Positions 43,236 through 52,486 of a DNA stretch of 64,000 nt are shown here, piece after piece. Below the pieces are notes generated by a model. The model was not told the origin of the DNA. It was given only the letters and a program-made list of their open reading frames with translations, and did not search any database. Location: NCBI RefSeq assembly GCF_011045165.1, contig NZ_JAAKZI010000018.1, positions 21,801 through 85,800 on the forward strand, given 5' to 3'. The position numbers and the translations under genes are program-made. Position 1 is the first letter of the stretch; every line of letters starts with the position of its first letter. Source of the DNA: Arthrobacter silviterrae. GTDB lineage: Bacteria > Actinomycetota > Actinomycetes > Actinomycetales > Micrococcaceae.

Positions 43236-45991
43236 GGCGCCCCTTTCCCTTTCGCAATAATTTCCACACCCATCACGCGGTGGATGCCGATGGCCCGTTC
43301 CCTGCCGCTGCCCGGATCGAACACCCGCACCCGCCCGCCCGCCACCGACACCGGGAAAAGCTGCCGCCGCTCCGGGTGTCCGTCACTTCCGACGGCGGTC
43401 AGCCAGACAGCCTGCTTGCCCCGGACTGCCGCGTGCAGCTGTTCCAGGGCCAGGGCCGGTGCCGATTCCCCCGTGCCGGGCGTCCAGGCCGGCCGGCTGC
43501 GCAGCAGTCCCAGTTGCGCTGCGGCAGCGGCTTCAGCCGCACTGGCAAGAACGACGGCGGCAGTCGCCGCGCCGCTGTCGGCATCCGGTCCTGCGCCACC
43601 TTCAAAAGTTTCGTCGGCTTCCTCGGCCAGGAGCCGGGCCACCTCGTGGGGGGCCAGCATTTCGGGCCCGGACTGCGCCGCCCTGTCCCGGCTGCGCGGG
43701 GCGCCGGACGTGGTGCCCCGCCGGGTGCCGCCGTCGTCCGAGCCAGCGGCAAGGGGTGTGCCGGGGGCAATGCCGGGGGAGTGCCCTGCTGCCCGCAGGG
43801 CGGAAACCACCTCCGCCGCGCTGCGCGGGCTGACAGCCGCGGTGGGGGAAATTGCCGTCAATTCCAAGGCGGCCGCGGCGCCCCCGGCCAACAGCTCGGC
43901 CAGGGCGGCGGCGTCCTCAGCCGTGAGGTACGTCCCGGCCTGGCCAACGGTGAACCGGCCGTGCCGGGACTGGGCATCCCTGAGCAGGTACTCGAGGGGC
44001 TGCGGTACGGGGGTGGCTGAATGCTGCGCGAGGAAGGAGAGAATGCCTTCCGCCGTGCGGCCGGCGGAGAAGGCCCGCTGGATGGACGCGGCACTGAAGC
44101 GGTAAACGCCTGCCGCGCCCCGGCCCTCCGGATCGGCCAGCAGGGCCAGTTCCGCGGCGAGTTCCGGGGCGAGGAATCCGGGGGCCACTGCCGTGAGATC
44201 GCCCTGGAGCAGCAGGTGCTCCACGGGTTCGGGCAGAGCCGCGGCGACCAGGGCGAGGGCGCCGTCCCAGTCCCGGTGAACAATGGCCCTGCCATGGTCC
44301 GTCAGTGCGCCCGCACCGCTGAGCCCCAGCAGCTCCGCTTCGGACAGGAACCCCGCCAGCGCCTTGGCGACCCTGCGGGCCGGGCGCGGGTGGTGCCAGC
44401 CGAAGTGGGCCAGCACCTGGTCCCCGCGGGGGGAGGGCACGGTTGCCTGGCCTGCCGGGGAGGTGCCCGCCGGGGCCGGCCCGGCGCCGTCCGCGGGTGG
44501 CCCGGCTGCATCCTCAGCCGCCGTGCCGGCTGCCGTGCACAAAGTTTCCAAAACCTGCAAGGTGGAGCCGCGGAGCATGGGGGCGTCGGACCGGAAGGCT
44601 TCCCCGGAAAGGACGTTGACCACGGGCTGGCCGGTCCCCACCAGTGACGGCATCCGATCCGAGTCGAGCCACGCGGCCGCCAGCCACACCCACTGGGCTG
44701 CCCTGTCGCGGGCCAGCCAGCCGTCCGCCACCGCATGCCACTGGGAGGTGTCCGGATTGAGCTTGATGAGTTTCGCCAGGGCTGCCAGTTCAAGGTAAAA
44801 GTACGACTGTGCCACATCAATGCCCAGGTCCCTGGCAAGCTGCCGCACGGCGCGCACGCCAACACCCCCGGCACGCAGTGTCGCCAGGGGATTGCCGGCT
44901 ACGGATTCGAGCAGTGAATTCATGGTCCGCAGCACGGCGGCCACCGACCCCATGGCCGCGTTGTCGCGCACCGAGAGGCGGATTTCCGGCACCTCCAGCG
45001 CCGGGGGAGTCGCAGCAAAGCCCGGAATTACCTGTCCGTTGCGCAGCAGCAGCCCCACCTCGGCAGGCAGCTCCACATGTCCGCCATCAAGCGGGACCAG
45101 CAGGCCCCGGGCCGTCAGCCAGTCGATGGCTTCGGCAGCCTGGTGGCCCTGGATGCCGCCAGTTTGCCGGGACCCCTCCTGCCGGGACCCGGCCTGCCGC
45201 GTGGACCCAGCCAGCCGGGCCTCCTCCTGCGTGGACCCTGCTTGCGTGGACCCTGCCTGCCTGGACCCCTCCTGCCGGGCCTCCGCATCCCGAAGTGCGT
45301 GGGCCACCGATCCCATGGGGACGTGGCGGAACTGGGCCAGCAGTTCCTTCGTTCCCTCGGGCGCGCCCGCCAACAGGGCGGCGGGGGACGGGCAGGCCGT
45401 CACGGCGTCGTGCAGGGCGGCTGCGGGATCCCAGGTTGCGGGATCCGGCGGATCTCCCTGGGAAGCAGCGGTGCGGCCGGCGGCCGCGGCGAGTCGCTCT
45501 CGGCAACCGGGGACCGAGGCGGCCAGTTCCGCGTAGCTGCGGCCCAGCCCGGCGGAGTGCGCGCCCAACACTTCGCGCAGGGAGGCGACTGGCAGGAAAA
45601 TGGCGGGACCGGCGTCGTCCGCTGTTCGGGACGGAGCCGACGGAACCGGCGGCGACGGGACCGGCACCACCAGCGCCAGCGCGCACAGTTCCGCCAGCCA
45701 GGGTGCCAGCTGTTCTTCGCCGGCACCGGCCACGGCGGCCGCAAGCTGCTCCGCGGTGGCCCCCTGCAGGGGATCGGCCACCACAAACAAGGCTGTCAGC
45801 AGCTGCAGCTGGGGCAGGTTCAGCCGGTCCAGGGCACGGGCCACGCCCAGCCGGCTGGAGGCCCGGGCGGCCAGGGCGGAAAAGTCGGCCACGGGCGGGT
45901 CCATCAAGTCCGGACGGCGCGCCAACAGCCACAACAGCTCCGCATCGGGCGCGGCGGCCAGCCGGGAAGTCAAAAGCTGCAGGGTGGACAT
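43232..45991 (-). CDS. Helicase-associated protein, partner of XPB
   Basis: The 919-residue protein lies upstream of XPB and overlaps it by 4 nt. It is helical and Ala/Leu-rich, with a C-terminal helicase-associated beta/helix domain (about 820-919; GSDGHPERRQLFPVSVAGGRVRV). It has no Walker motifs and is not itself a helicase. Residues 230-285 are a low-complexity stretch of repeated QEGSRQAGSTQ-type units, encoded by near-identical short DNA repeats at 45150-45290. It probably recruits or positions XPB. This pairing is seen across actinobacteria; the molecular role is not known to me. Confidence 0.82.
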   Translation of the reverse strand: MSTLQLLTSRLAAAPDAELLWLLARRPDLMDPPVADFSALAARASSRLGVARALDRLNLPQLQLLTALFVVADPLQGATAEQLAAAVAGAGEEQLAPWLAELCALALVVPVPSPPVPSAPSRTADDAGPAIFLPVASLREVLGAHSAGLGRSYAELAASVPGCRERLAAAAGRTAASQGDPPDPATWDPAAALHDAVTACPSPAALLAGAPEGTKELLAQFRHVPMGSVAHALRDAEARQEGSRQAGSTQAGSTQEEARLAGSTRQAGSRQEGSRQTGGIQGHQAAEAIDWLTARGLLVPLDGGHVELPAEVGLLLRNGQVIPGFAATPPALEVPEIRLSVRDNAAMGSVAAVLRTMNSLLESVAGNPLATLRAGGVGVRAVRQLARDLGIDVAQSYFYLELAALAKLIKLNPDTSQWHAVADGWLARDRAAQWVWLAAAWLDSDRMPSLVGTGQPVVNVLSGEAFRSDAPMLRGSTLQVLETLCTAAGTAAEDAAGPPADGAGPAPAGTSPAGQATVPSPRGDQVLAHFGWHHPRPARRVAKALAGFLSEAELLGLSGAGALTDHGRAIVHRDWDGALALVAAALPEPVEHLLLQGDLTAVAPGFLAPELAAELALLADPEGRGAAGVYRFSAASIQRAFSAGRTAEGILSFLAQHSATPVPQPLEYLLRDAQSRHGRFTVGQAGTYLTAEDAAALAELLAGGAAAALELTAISPTAAVSPRSAAEVVSALRAAGHSPGIAPGTPLAAGSDDGGTRRGTTSGAPRSRDRAAQSGPEMLAPHEVARLLAEEADETFEGGAGPDADSGAATAAVVLASAAEAAAAAQLGLLRSRPAWTPGTGESAPALALEQLHAAVRGKQAVWLTAVGSDGHPERRQLFPVSVAGGRVRVFDPGSGRERAIGIHRVMGVEIIAKGKGAP

Positions 45992-46027
45992 CAGCTCAAC
46001 GCTACCCCCACGAGTGCCCCGGCGAAA

Positions 46028-46270
46028 CTACAGCCTGCGGCGGCGGGAAACGGCATGCAGCACACTGGCGCCCATCATGAAGAACGCGGCGGGAAGGCCC
46101 AGCATGGCAATCCAGTCGAACCCGGGCCAGGGCGTCCCGCCAGCCCATTTGCCCAGCAGCACGTAGGCCAGGGATGCCAGCCCCGCCACGGCCAGCACCA
46201 TGGCTGCCGCGCTGAAGGCCTGCCAGGCGCGCTCGCGGCGGGGTGAAATTGGTGAAGGGGTCATGTCCAT
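46028..46270 (-). CDS. Small two-helix membrane protein
   Basis: About 80 residues, with two membrane segments (AAAMVLAVAGLASLAYVLLG and IAMLGLPAAFFMMGASVLHAV) joined by a short loop, and an Arg-rich C-terminus ending SRRRRL. I do not recognise a family. The start is uncertain between ATG 46270 and ATG 46264; neither has a clear ribosome-binding site, and a leaderless start is possible. It is divergent from the cold-shock gene. Confidence 0.55.
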   Translation of the reverse strand: MDMTPSPISPRRERAWQAFSAAAMVLAVAGLASLAYVLLGKWAGGTPWPGFDWIAMLGLPAAFFMMGASVLHAVSRRRRL

Positions 46271-46462
46271 AACGCTAACAGCGGACAGGTGCGGCACAAA
46301 GCGGCCGGGCATTGCCCAACGCGGTAATCTAGAGGGAATAGACCAGCACGCCATGTGCCTGTTTGTACCAGCTGCACATTTCACAGCCCACAGGTACTGC
46401 GATTAAACCTCGCGCAGGTGTCAAGCGTGATTCCCACGGATGAAATACACGAGGTAAAGCAA

Positions 46463-46843
46463 GTGCCGATCGGCAAAGTTAAGTGGTACGACAATGACAA
46501 GGGCTTCGGCATCCTGACGGCCGACGACGGCCGCGAGGTGTTCCTGCGTGCCAACGCCCTGGCCCCCGGGACGGGCGAGATCAAGCCGGGCACGCGAATG
46601 GAATTTGGCGTGGCTGACGGCCGCAAGGGTGCCCAGGCCATGGCCGCCAAGGTGATTGACCGCGGCCCGTCCGTGGCCAAGGCCAAGCGCATGCCCGCCC
46701 GCGACCTGGCCCCCATTGTGCAGGACCTGGTGTCGCTGCTGGAGCATTCCGTAGGATCCTTGACCAACGGCAAATACCCGGAAGGCGACGCGAGCAAGAT
46801 TGCGGCGGCCTTGCGCAAGGTTGCCGACAACTTCGACGCGTAA
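46463..46843 (+). CDS. Cold-shock domain protein with C-terminal extension
   Basis: The 126-residue protein has a cold-shock domain (1-66) that binds single-stranded RNA or DNA, starting VPIGKVKWYDNDKGFGILTADDG. The RNA-binding motifs differ from CspA: KGFGILT for KGFGFIT and VFLRANAL for the VFVH form. Residues 70-126 form a conserved extension (ARDLAPIVQDLVSLLEHSVGSL). The GTG at 46463 with GAGG upstream fixes the start. DUF3027 follows 11 bp later, a recurrent pair in actinobacteria. Confidence 0.88.
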   Translation: MPIGKVKWYDNDKGFGILTADDGREVFLRANALAPGTGEIKPGTRMEFGVADGRKGAQAMAAKVIDRGPSVAKAKRMPARDLAPIVQDLVSLLEHSVGSLTNGKYPEGDASKIAAALRKVADNFDA

Positions 46844-46854
46844 CGGTGCCCACC

Positions 46855-47475
46855 ATGACCGAACTTCCCACCGATTCCCCCCAGCTGGCAGCCCCTGCCC
46901 CGCAGCGCCCCGGCGTGCCGCTCTGGCGGGTGGGCAAGCCGGACTCCTTCTTGGCCGAAGCCGTCGCCACGGCGCGCACGGCCATCCTGGACATTGCCGC
47001 CGACGGCGACATTGGCCGCCATGTGGGAGCCCGCAGCGAGGGGATCCGCTGCGTCACCCACCTTTTTGAGTGCAATTTACCCGGCTACACGGGGTGGGAG
47101 TGGTTTGCCACGATCACCCGTGTTTCGCGGTCCAAGGAGGCCACGGTCAACGAGGTGGGCCTGTTGCCAACCAACGGCTCCGTGCTGGCCCCGCCGTGGG
47201 TGCCGTGGGCCGAGCGCGTCCGGCCCGAGGACGCTGCGGCCCTGGCTGCCGCGGAGGGTCCAGTTGACGGCGGCGAGGAGCAGGCTGATGCCAAGGACGA
47301 CGGCGGCGATGCGGGAGAGGCTGCTGCCGAGGACGGCGGCGACTCCGCGGACGTTGCCGACGGCGACGACAGTGACGCGGGCACCGACGACGATGACGAG
47401 GCCACCGAGGCCGACGCCGTCGCCGACGGCGGCGACGACGACTCCTACTCTGACGGCGAGTTTTCGCGCAACTGA
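46855..47475 (+). CDS. DUF3027 domain protein with acidic tail
   Basis: The 206-residue protein has the DUF3027 core (about 20-120), with VGKPDSFLAEAVATARTAILDIA, VGARSEGIRCVTHLFECNLPGYTGWEWFATITR and LLPTNGSVLAPPWVPWAERV. The remaining 85 residues are almost only Asp, Glu, Ala and Gly, a disordered acidic tail. Its function is unknown; the cold-shock gene lies 11 bp upstream. The start is ATG 46855 or a GTG 9 nt before it; neither has a clear ribosome-binding site, so translational coupling to the cold-shock gene is likely. Confidence 0.8.
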   Translation: MTELPTDSPQLAAPAPQRPGVPLWRVGKPDSFLAEAVATARTAILDIAADGDIGRHVGARSEGIRCVTHLFECNLPGYTGWEWFATITRVSRSKEATVNEVGLLPTNGSVLAPPWVPWAERVRPEDAAALAAAEGPVDGGEEQADAKDDGGDAGEAAAEDGGDSADVADGDDSDAGTDDDDEATEADAVADGGDDDSYSDGEFSRN

Positions 47476-47543
47476 CCGGCCCTGTCGACTCGGCAACCAA
47501 GCGGCTGTTGACGGGGGCCCGGCCACGGGTCCATGCTTTGCGC

Positions 47544-47945
47544 ATGGATGATGCAGCAGTTGATGTGGTGCGCCGTTTCTATACTGCCGTTGCCGACCGT
47601 GACATGGCCGCGGCGCAGGGTTGTTTTGCTGCCGATGCGTTGTGGCACCTGCCCGGCAGCAGCCCAATTTCGGGCGACCACATTGGCTGGGCGGCCATCC
47701 GGGACGAGTTCCTGGCGAAGCTTGGCCCACTCTCCGGCGGCACGTTCAAGGCCGAGCTCCTCGACGTTGCCGTGGGTGAGAAATACGTGGTGGCCATCCA
47801 ACACGCCACGGGGGACTTTGGCGGGCGCATCCTGGACATCACCGGCTGTCAGCTGATGCGCGTGCAGGACGGCCTCATTCACGCCGTCCGCGGACATTAC
47901 TCCGACCAGGCCCAGCTGGATGCGTTCTGGGAAGAACCGGCCTGA
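47544..47945 (+). CDS. SnoaL-like / NTF2-fold protein
   Basis: The 133-residue protein shows the SnoaL pattern: VRRFYTAVADRDMAAAQGCFAADALWHLPG at the N-terminus, then ISGDHIGWAAIRDEFLAKLG, and a final helix after GLIHAVRGHYSDQAQLDAFW. SnoaL-fold proteins bind small hydrophobic ligands or act as isomerases/cyclases. The start at 47544 lacks a clear ribosome-binding site; a TTG 36 nt earlier (47508) is possible. Function cannot be given more precisely. Confidence 0.7.
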   Translation: MDDAAVDVVRRFYTAVADRDMAAAQGCFAADALWHLPGSSPISGDHIGWAAIRDEFLAKLGPLSGGTFKAELLDVAVGEKYVVAIQHATGDFGGRILDITGCQLMRVQDGLIHAVRGHYSDQAQLDAFWEEPA

Positions 47946-47961
47946 CCCTCCGCGGCGCTGA

Positions 47962-48021
47962 GGAGGCCGAAACGGATAATTGAGCCTAATATATCGGGAT
48001 CAATTATCCGTTCCGGCCTCC
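47962..48021. terminator. Bidirectional hairpin between SnoaL-like and serC
   Basis: 22-nt arms (47962-47983 and 48000-48021) pair with one mismatch around a 16-nt loop. It lies between convergent stops (47945 and 48033). Confidence 0.8.
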
Positions 48022-48032
48022 CGGCGGGATGC

Positions 48033-49340
<1,308 letters not shown>

Positions 49341-49386
49341 TCAGGCCCCTGCCCGGAATCTCGCTCAACATTAGGAGGAATCTGAC

Positions 49387-50082
49387 GTGACAGATTTGAT
49401 TGACACGACGGAAATGTATTTGCGAACCATTCTGGAGCTGGAAGAAGAGAACATCGTTGCCCTGCGGGCCCGCATTGCAGAGCGCCTGCACCATTCCGGT
49501 CCCACCGTGTCCCAGACCATCGGGCGCATGGAGCGTGACGGCCTGGTGATAGTTTCCGGGGACCGGCACCTCGAGCTCACCCCCGCCGGTCGGGACAAGG
49601 CCACCCGCGTGATGCGCAAGCACCGCCTGGCCGAACGCTTGCTTTCCGACGTCATTGGCCTGGACTGGGCCTACGTGCATGAGGAGGCCTGCCGGTGGGA
49701 GCACGTCATGAGTGAACGCGTGGAGCAGCGGCTGTATGACCTGCTGGGCAAGCCTGAGGAATCGCCCTACGGCAACCCCATCCCGGGCCTGGAGGAACTG
49801 GGCGGGGAAGTGGCGCCGGAGTTCTCTGCCGGGCTGGTGACCCTGGTGGAGGCCATGGGCACCTACTCCCCGGACCAGTCCGTCACCATCCACCGGCTCT
49901 CGGAGCGCATTCAGGTGGAACCGGAGCTTCTTGGCCAGCTGGACGAGGGCGGCCTGCGCCCCGGCGCGCAGATTTCGCTGGCCCAGGTGGGCGAATACAT
50001 CTCGGTTCGCGTCCCAGGCATCGAAGGCGCCTTGGAACTGCCTCCCGAAGTTGCCTCACATGTTTTTGTTTCCATGAGCTGA
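49387..50082 (+). CDS. dtxR: Metal-dependent DtxR/IdeR family regulator
   Basis: The 231-residue regulator contains an N-terminal winged helix with Met10, then the primary metal ligands Cys102, Glu105 and His106 and the ancillary site His79, Glu83 and His98, all at the DtxR positions. A C-terminal SH3-like domain (150-231) is present. It represses iron uptake and siderophore genes when iron is sufficient. AGGAGG precedes the GTG at 49387. The siderophore-interacting protein gene at 29.2-30.1 kb could be a target, but I saw no clear binding site there. Confidence 0.93.
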   Translation: MTDLIDTTEMYLRTILELEEENIVALRARIAERLHHSGPTVSQTIGRMERDGLVIVSGDRHLELTPAGRDKATRVMRKHRLAERLLSDVIGLDWAYVHEEACRWEHVMSERVEQRLYDLLGKPEESPYGNPIPGLEELGGEVAPEFSAGLVTLVEAMGTYSPDQSVTIHRLSERIQVEPELLGQLDEGGLRPGAQISLAQVGEYISVRVPGIEGALELPPEVASHVFVSMS

Positions 50083-50174
50083 CTAGCCCTGAAGGCGCCC
50101 TCCATGGCCCCGGCGCCAGCCGCCCAGGAGATAACGGAATTATCACGGCGGCCAGATTTACCGTATAGTAGCCA
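50083..50174. other. Gap between dtxR and the riboswitch leader
   Basis: About 90 bp with no gene. It should contain the promoter of the riboswitch-controlled peptidase transcript; no strong -35/-10 pair was picked out by eye. Confidence 0.4.
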
Positions 50175-50440
50175 ACGGCGCTGTAACCAAAGCGTTACCA
50201 ACTTTTGACACCGAGCCTTGCCTTCAAAAGATGGTTTGCAAGCAATTCAGGCAAGGACGGGGGAACCACAAGCGGCGGACCCAACAGTCCGCCTTGGGGT
50301 GAAGCCCGCAGGCCACGCACTTAAATCCCATCCACGCACTCCGCCAGGACTGCAACGGGATGCCAATGTGCCGGGCGCGGGCCGGATCAACAAGCTGCAC
50401 TCAGATCCGAATCCGACAGCTAACCTCGCAGGTGCCTTTA
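50175..50440 (+). promoter_or_regulatory. c-di-AMP riboswitch (ydaO/yuaA type) upstream of the M23 peptidase
   Basis: The conserved aptamer blocks are present in order: GGGGGAACCA at 50259-50268, GGGGTGAAGCC at 50296-50306, and the 3' block from CCGAATCC through GACAGCTAACCTCGCAGG at 50407-50432. The ends of the aptamer are approximate. c-di-AMP binding turns such riboswitches off in many bacteria. The 3' block ends only 22 nt before the GTG start of the peptidase, and no separate terminator fits there, so control of ribosome access is likely. Class assignment is secure; mechanism is inferred. Confidence 0.92.
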
Positions 50441-50454
50441 TAGAGAGGTATTGA

Positions 50455-51297
50455 GTGTCAGAGGCAATTCAGCACGGCCGCCGTCGCGTGGTTGTGCAGG
50501 CCACCTGTGTGCCCGAGGGCGTCCCGGCCAGCCGCCGGGAAGCGCTCGCCGCAGAGCGGGGCAGGGCCAAGCCGCAAACTGCGCACGGCCACCCGGCCCG
50601 CTCCGGATCCCGTTACAGGGTCCGTGCCGGCCGAAAGCCCGGCTTCCCCAGTGGCGCGGGGCAGACAGCGGGAATTGTGCTGGCCGCGACAGGACTGGCG
50701 CTGGCCGTCGCCCTTCCCTCCGCCGGCGGCGCACTCCCGGCCGTGGACGCCCAACCGGCCCTGGCGGTGCAATCCCTGGTGACAGCGGCCGCGGACGTGC
50801 CCATCAGCTTTGCCACCCCGGCCGTGGGCAGCTCGCTCAACCTTGATGGTCAGCTGAAGCAGACACTGCAGGTCGAGGCCGCCAAGGTGACACCCCAGGC
50901 AGCCAAGGGGACGCTGTCGGCACCCCTGAAAAACCTGGTACAGACATCGCCGTTTGGAGCCCGCATCAATCCCGTGACCGGAGCCGCAGGAGACTTCCAT
51001 ACCGGCCAGGACTTTGCCATCCAGTGCTCGACCGAGGTATTTGCTTCTGCCGGCGGCACCGTGAGCTACGCGCAATGGCATGAGTTTGGCGGTGGCAACC
51101 GGGTGGTCATCAACCATGGCAACGGCCTCTCAACCAGCTACAGCCACCTCAGCTCAATCGGCGTCAAAGTCGGGCAAAAAGTGGAGCGTGGCGACCTCAT
51201 TGCGCTGAGCGGCACCACCGGCAACTCCACCGGCTGCCACCTGCACTTTGAGGTGCTGGTGGATGACGAAACCGTTGACCCGCAAGGCTGGCTTTAA
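50455..51297 (+). CDS. M23 family peptidase (LytM-type endopeptidase)
   Basis: The 280-residue protein has a basic N-terminus, a hydrophobic export segment (73-90) with likely cleavage after AxA, and a C-terminal M23 domain with zinc ligands His182, Asp186 (FHTGQD) and His264 in CHLHFE, plus His262. It cuts peptide stems or cross-bridges of peptidoglycan outside the membrane. GAGAGG precedes the GTG at 50455. It is directly controlled by the c-di-AMP riboswitch, tying wall hydrolysis to the envelope-stress messenger. Confidence 0.92.
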   Translation: MSEAIQHGRRRVVVQATCVPEGVPASRREALAAERGRAKPQTAHGHPARSGSRYRVRAGRKPGFPSGAGQTAGIVLAATGLALAVALPSAGGALPAVDAQPALAVQSLVTAAADVPISFATPAVGSSLNLDGQLKQTLQVEAAKVTPQAAKGTLSAPLKNLVQTSPFGARINPVTGAAGDFHTGQDFAIQCSTEVFASAGGTVSYAQWHEFGGGNRVVINHGNGLSTSYSHLSSIGVKVGQKVERGDLIALSGTTGNSTGCHLHFEVLVDDETVDPQGWL

Positions 51298-51394
51298 TCC
51301 CTCCACAGGGGGTGCCAGGTCACGGCTTTGACACCGCACCGTGACCGGAACGTGACATTGGCGAAAATCTGTTGTACCGTCGTAACCGCGCCTG
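51298..51394. other. Gap between the M23 gene and the second riboswitch
   Basis: About 95 bp without a gene; it probably carries the promoter of the second transcript. Nothing else stands out. Confidence 0.4.
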
Positions 51395-51635
51395 CTTCGA
51401 ATCAAGCGGGCGCCCATGAGTGGATTGCCTAGCTCTGCCACTGCTCATGGTCCGTTCGTAACAATCGTCTGGCAGGGGCGGGGGAACCAATATCGGGCTT
51501 CGTTTTCACGAGAAGTCCTAGGGGTGAAGTCGCACTACATCCGCACAGAAGATTCGTCTTCAGCGGTGGATGGGAATGCGGCCGGGTGACTCCCATCCGA
51601 ATCCGACAGCTTACCTCGCAGGCTTTGGGAGAGGA
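51395..51635 (+). promoter_or_regulatory. Second c-di-AMP riboswitch (ydaO/yuaA type) upstream of the NlpC/P60 gene
   Basis: The same conserved blocks appear: GGGGGAACCA at 51480-51489, GGGGTGAAG at 51531-51539, and CCGAATCC followed by GACAGCTTACCTCGCAGG at 51597-51622. An internal CATGAG/CTCATG stem is visible at about 51416-51449. The 3' block ends 19 nt before the TTG start of the downstream gene. Aptamer ends are approximate. Confidence 0.92.
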
Positions 51636-51641
51636 TCCTTC

Positions 51642-52424
51642 TTGTCTTCAAACACTGCCCTTGGGCGCCACCGCGCCGAGGTTGTTAAGACCAGCCCGAT
51701 CTCCGTCATCTCGAAAGCCGTCAGCTCCAACGTCGGTGGTGTCGGACGCCAGGCCGCTGTAATCGCAGCAGCTTCAGGGCTTGTCCTTACTTCTGGTATC
51801 GCAGCAAACGCATCAACCCCCACCGTGGAGCGTGCATCTGACGGTGGAACCACGCTTAGCCTGAACTCGGAGCTGGCCTCCGGCGTAACGGCGGCATCCA
51901 CAGTAAAGATTTCCTTCGCAAGCCCTGTGGTCACTTCCACGCCGGCTCCTGCTGTGCAGGCACCCGTCGTGGCAGCACAGAGCAACGATGTTGCAGCAGC
52001 CCCGGCTGCCGCAGTCGCAGCAACTCCCGCAACCGCAGCTCCCGTCATCACAACCACTGAAGCTCCTGCGCCGGCCGCCAAGCCTGCTGTCAAGAGCGGC
52101 ATTGGGGCAACCATTGCAGCTGCGGCTTACGCCCAGCTGGGTGTTGCACAGGACTGCACCGCGCTGGCCTCCAACTCCCTGGCGGCCGCAGGCATCAACT
52201 TCCACGGCTGGCCGGCGGACTACATGTCCCTGGGCCGCACCGTGGGCCAGGCCGAAGCACAGCCCGGTGACCTCATCTACTACGCAAACGGTGGCGGCGG
52301 CATGGCCCACATCGCTGTTTACGTAGGCAACGGCATGGCCGTCCACGGCGGATTCAACGGTTCAACCGTTCTGTACTCCGTGAACGTCGGCTCCGGCCCG
52401 GTCTTCATCGCGATCGGCCACTAA
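51642..52424 (+). CDS. NlpC/P60-like secreted cell-wall hydrolase
   Basis: The 260-residue protein has an N-terminal basic region and a hydrophobic segment (36-55, cleavage after AxA), an Ala/Pro/Thr-rich linker (95-150) and a C-terminal NlpC/P60 domain with nucleophile Cys172 in AQDCTALASN and His223 in MAHIAVYVG. It should cleave the D-Glu-diamino-acid bond of peptidoglycan. The usual PYxxGG before DCSGL is reduced to AQDC. The TTG at 51642 has GAGAGG upstream and is the only start that fits the signal peptide. Riboswitch control precedes it; a strong terminator follows. Confidence 0.88.
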   Translation: MSSNTALGRHRAEVVKTSPISVISKAVSSNVGGVGRQAAVIAAASGLVLTSGIAANASTPTVERASDGGTTLSLNSELASGVTAASTVKISFASPVVTSTPAPAVQAPVVAAQSNDVAAAPAAAVAATPATAAPVITTTEAPAPAAKPAVKSGIGATIAAAAYAQLGVAQDCTALASNSLAAAGINFHGWPADYMSLGRTVGQAEAQPGDLIYYANGGGGMAHIAVYVGNGMAVHGGFNGSTVLYSVNVGSGPVFIAIGH

Positions 52425-52437
52425 GCCAAGCAGCAAC

Positions 52438-52480
52438 CACGTCAAAGGGCCCCGTCACCATGACGGGGCCCTTTGACGTG
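52438..52480. terminator. Perfect 20-bp hairpin terminator
   Basis: Arms 52438-52457 and 52461-52480 are perfectly complementary around a 3-nt loop. It closes the NlpC/P60 transcript and the convergent DHA2 exporter (stop at 52487). Confidence 0.9.
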
Positions 52481-52486
52481 TCGAGG

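Noticed and set aside
41295..44105. A 936-codon plus-strand frame across repeat array C and the XPB genes
   Set aside because: It runs antisense to the helicase with all its motifs and through non-coding repeats; composition is that of a shadow frame.
50083..51641. tRNA or small protein gene in the long leaders between dtxR and the two hydrolases
   Set aside because: The conserved blocks are explained by two ydaO riboswitches; no cloverleaf or coding bias was seen.
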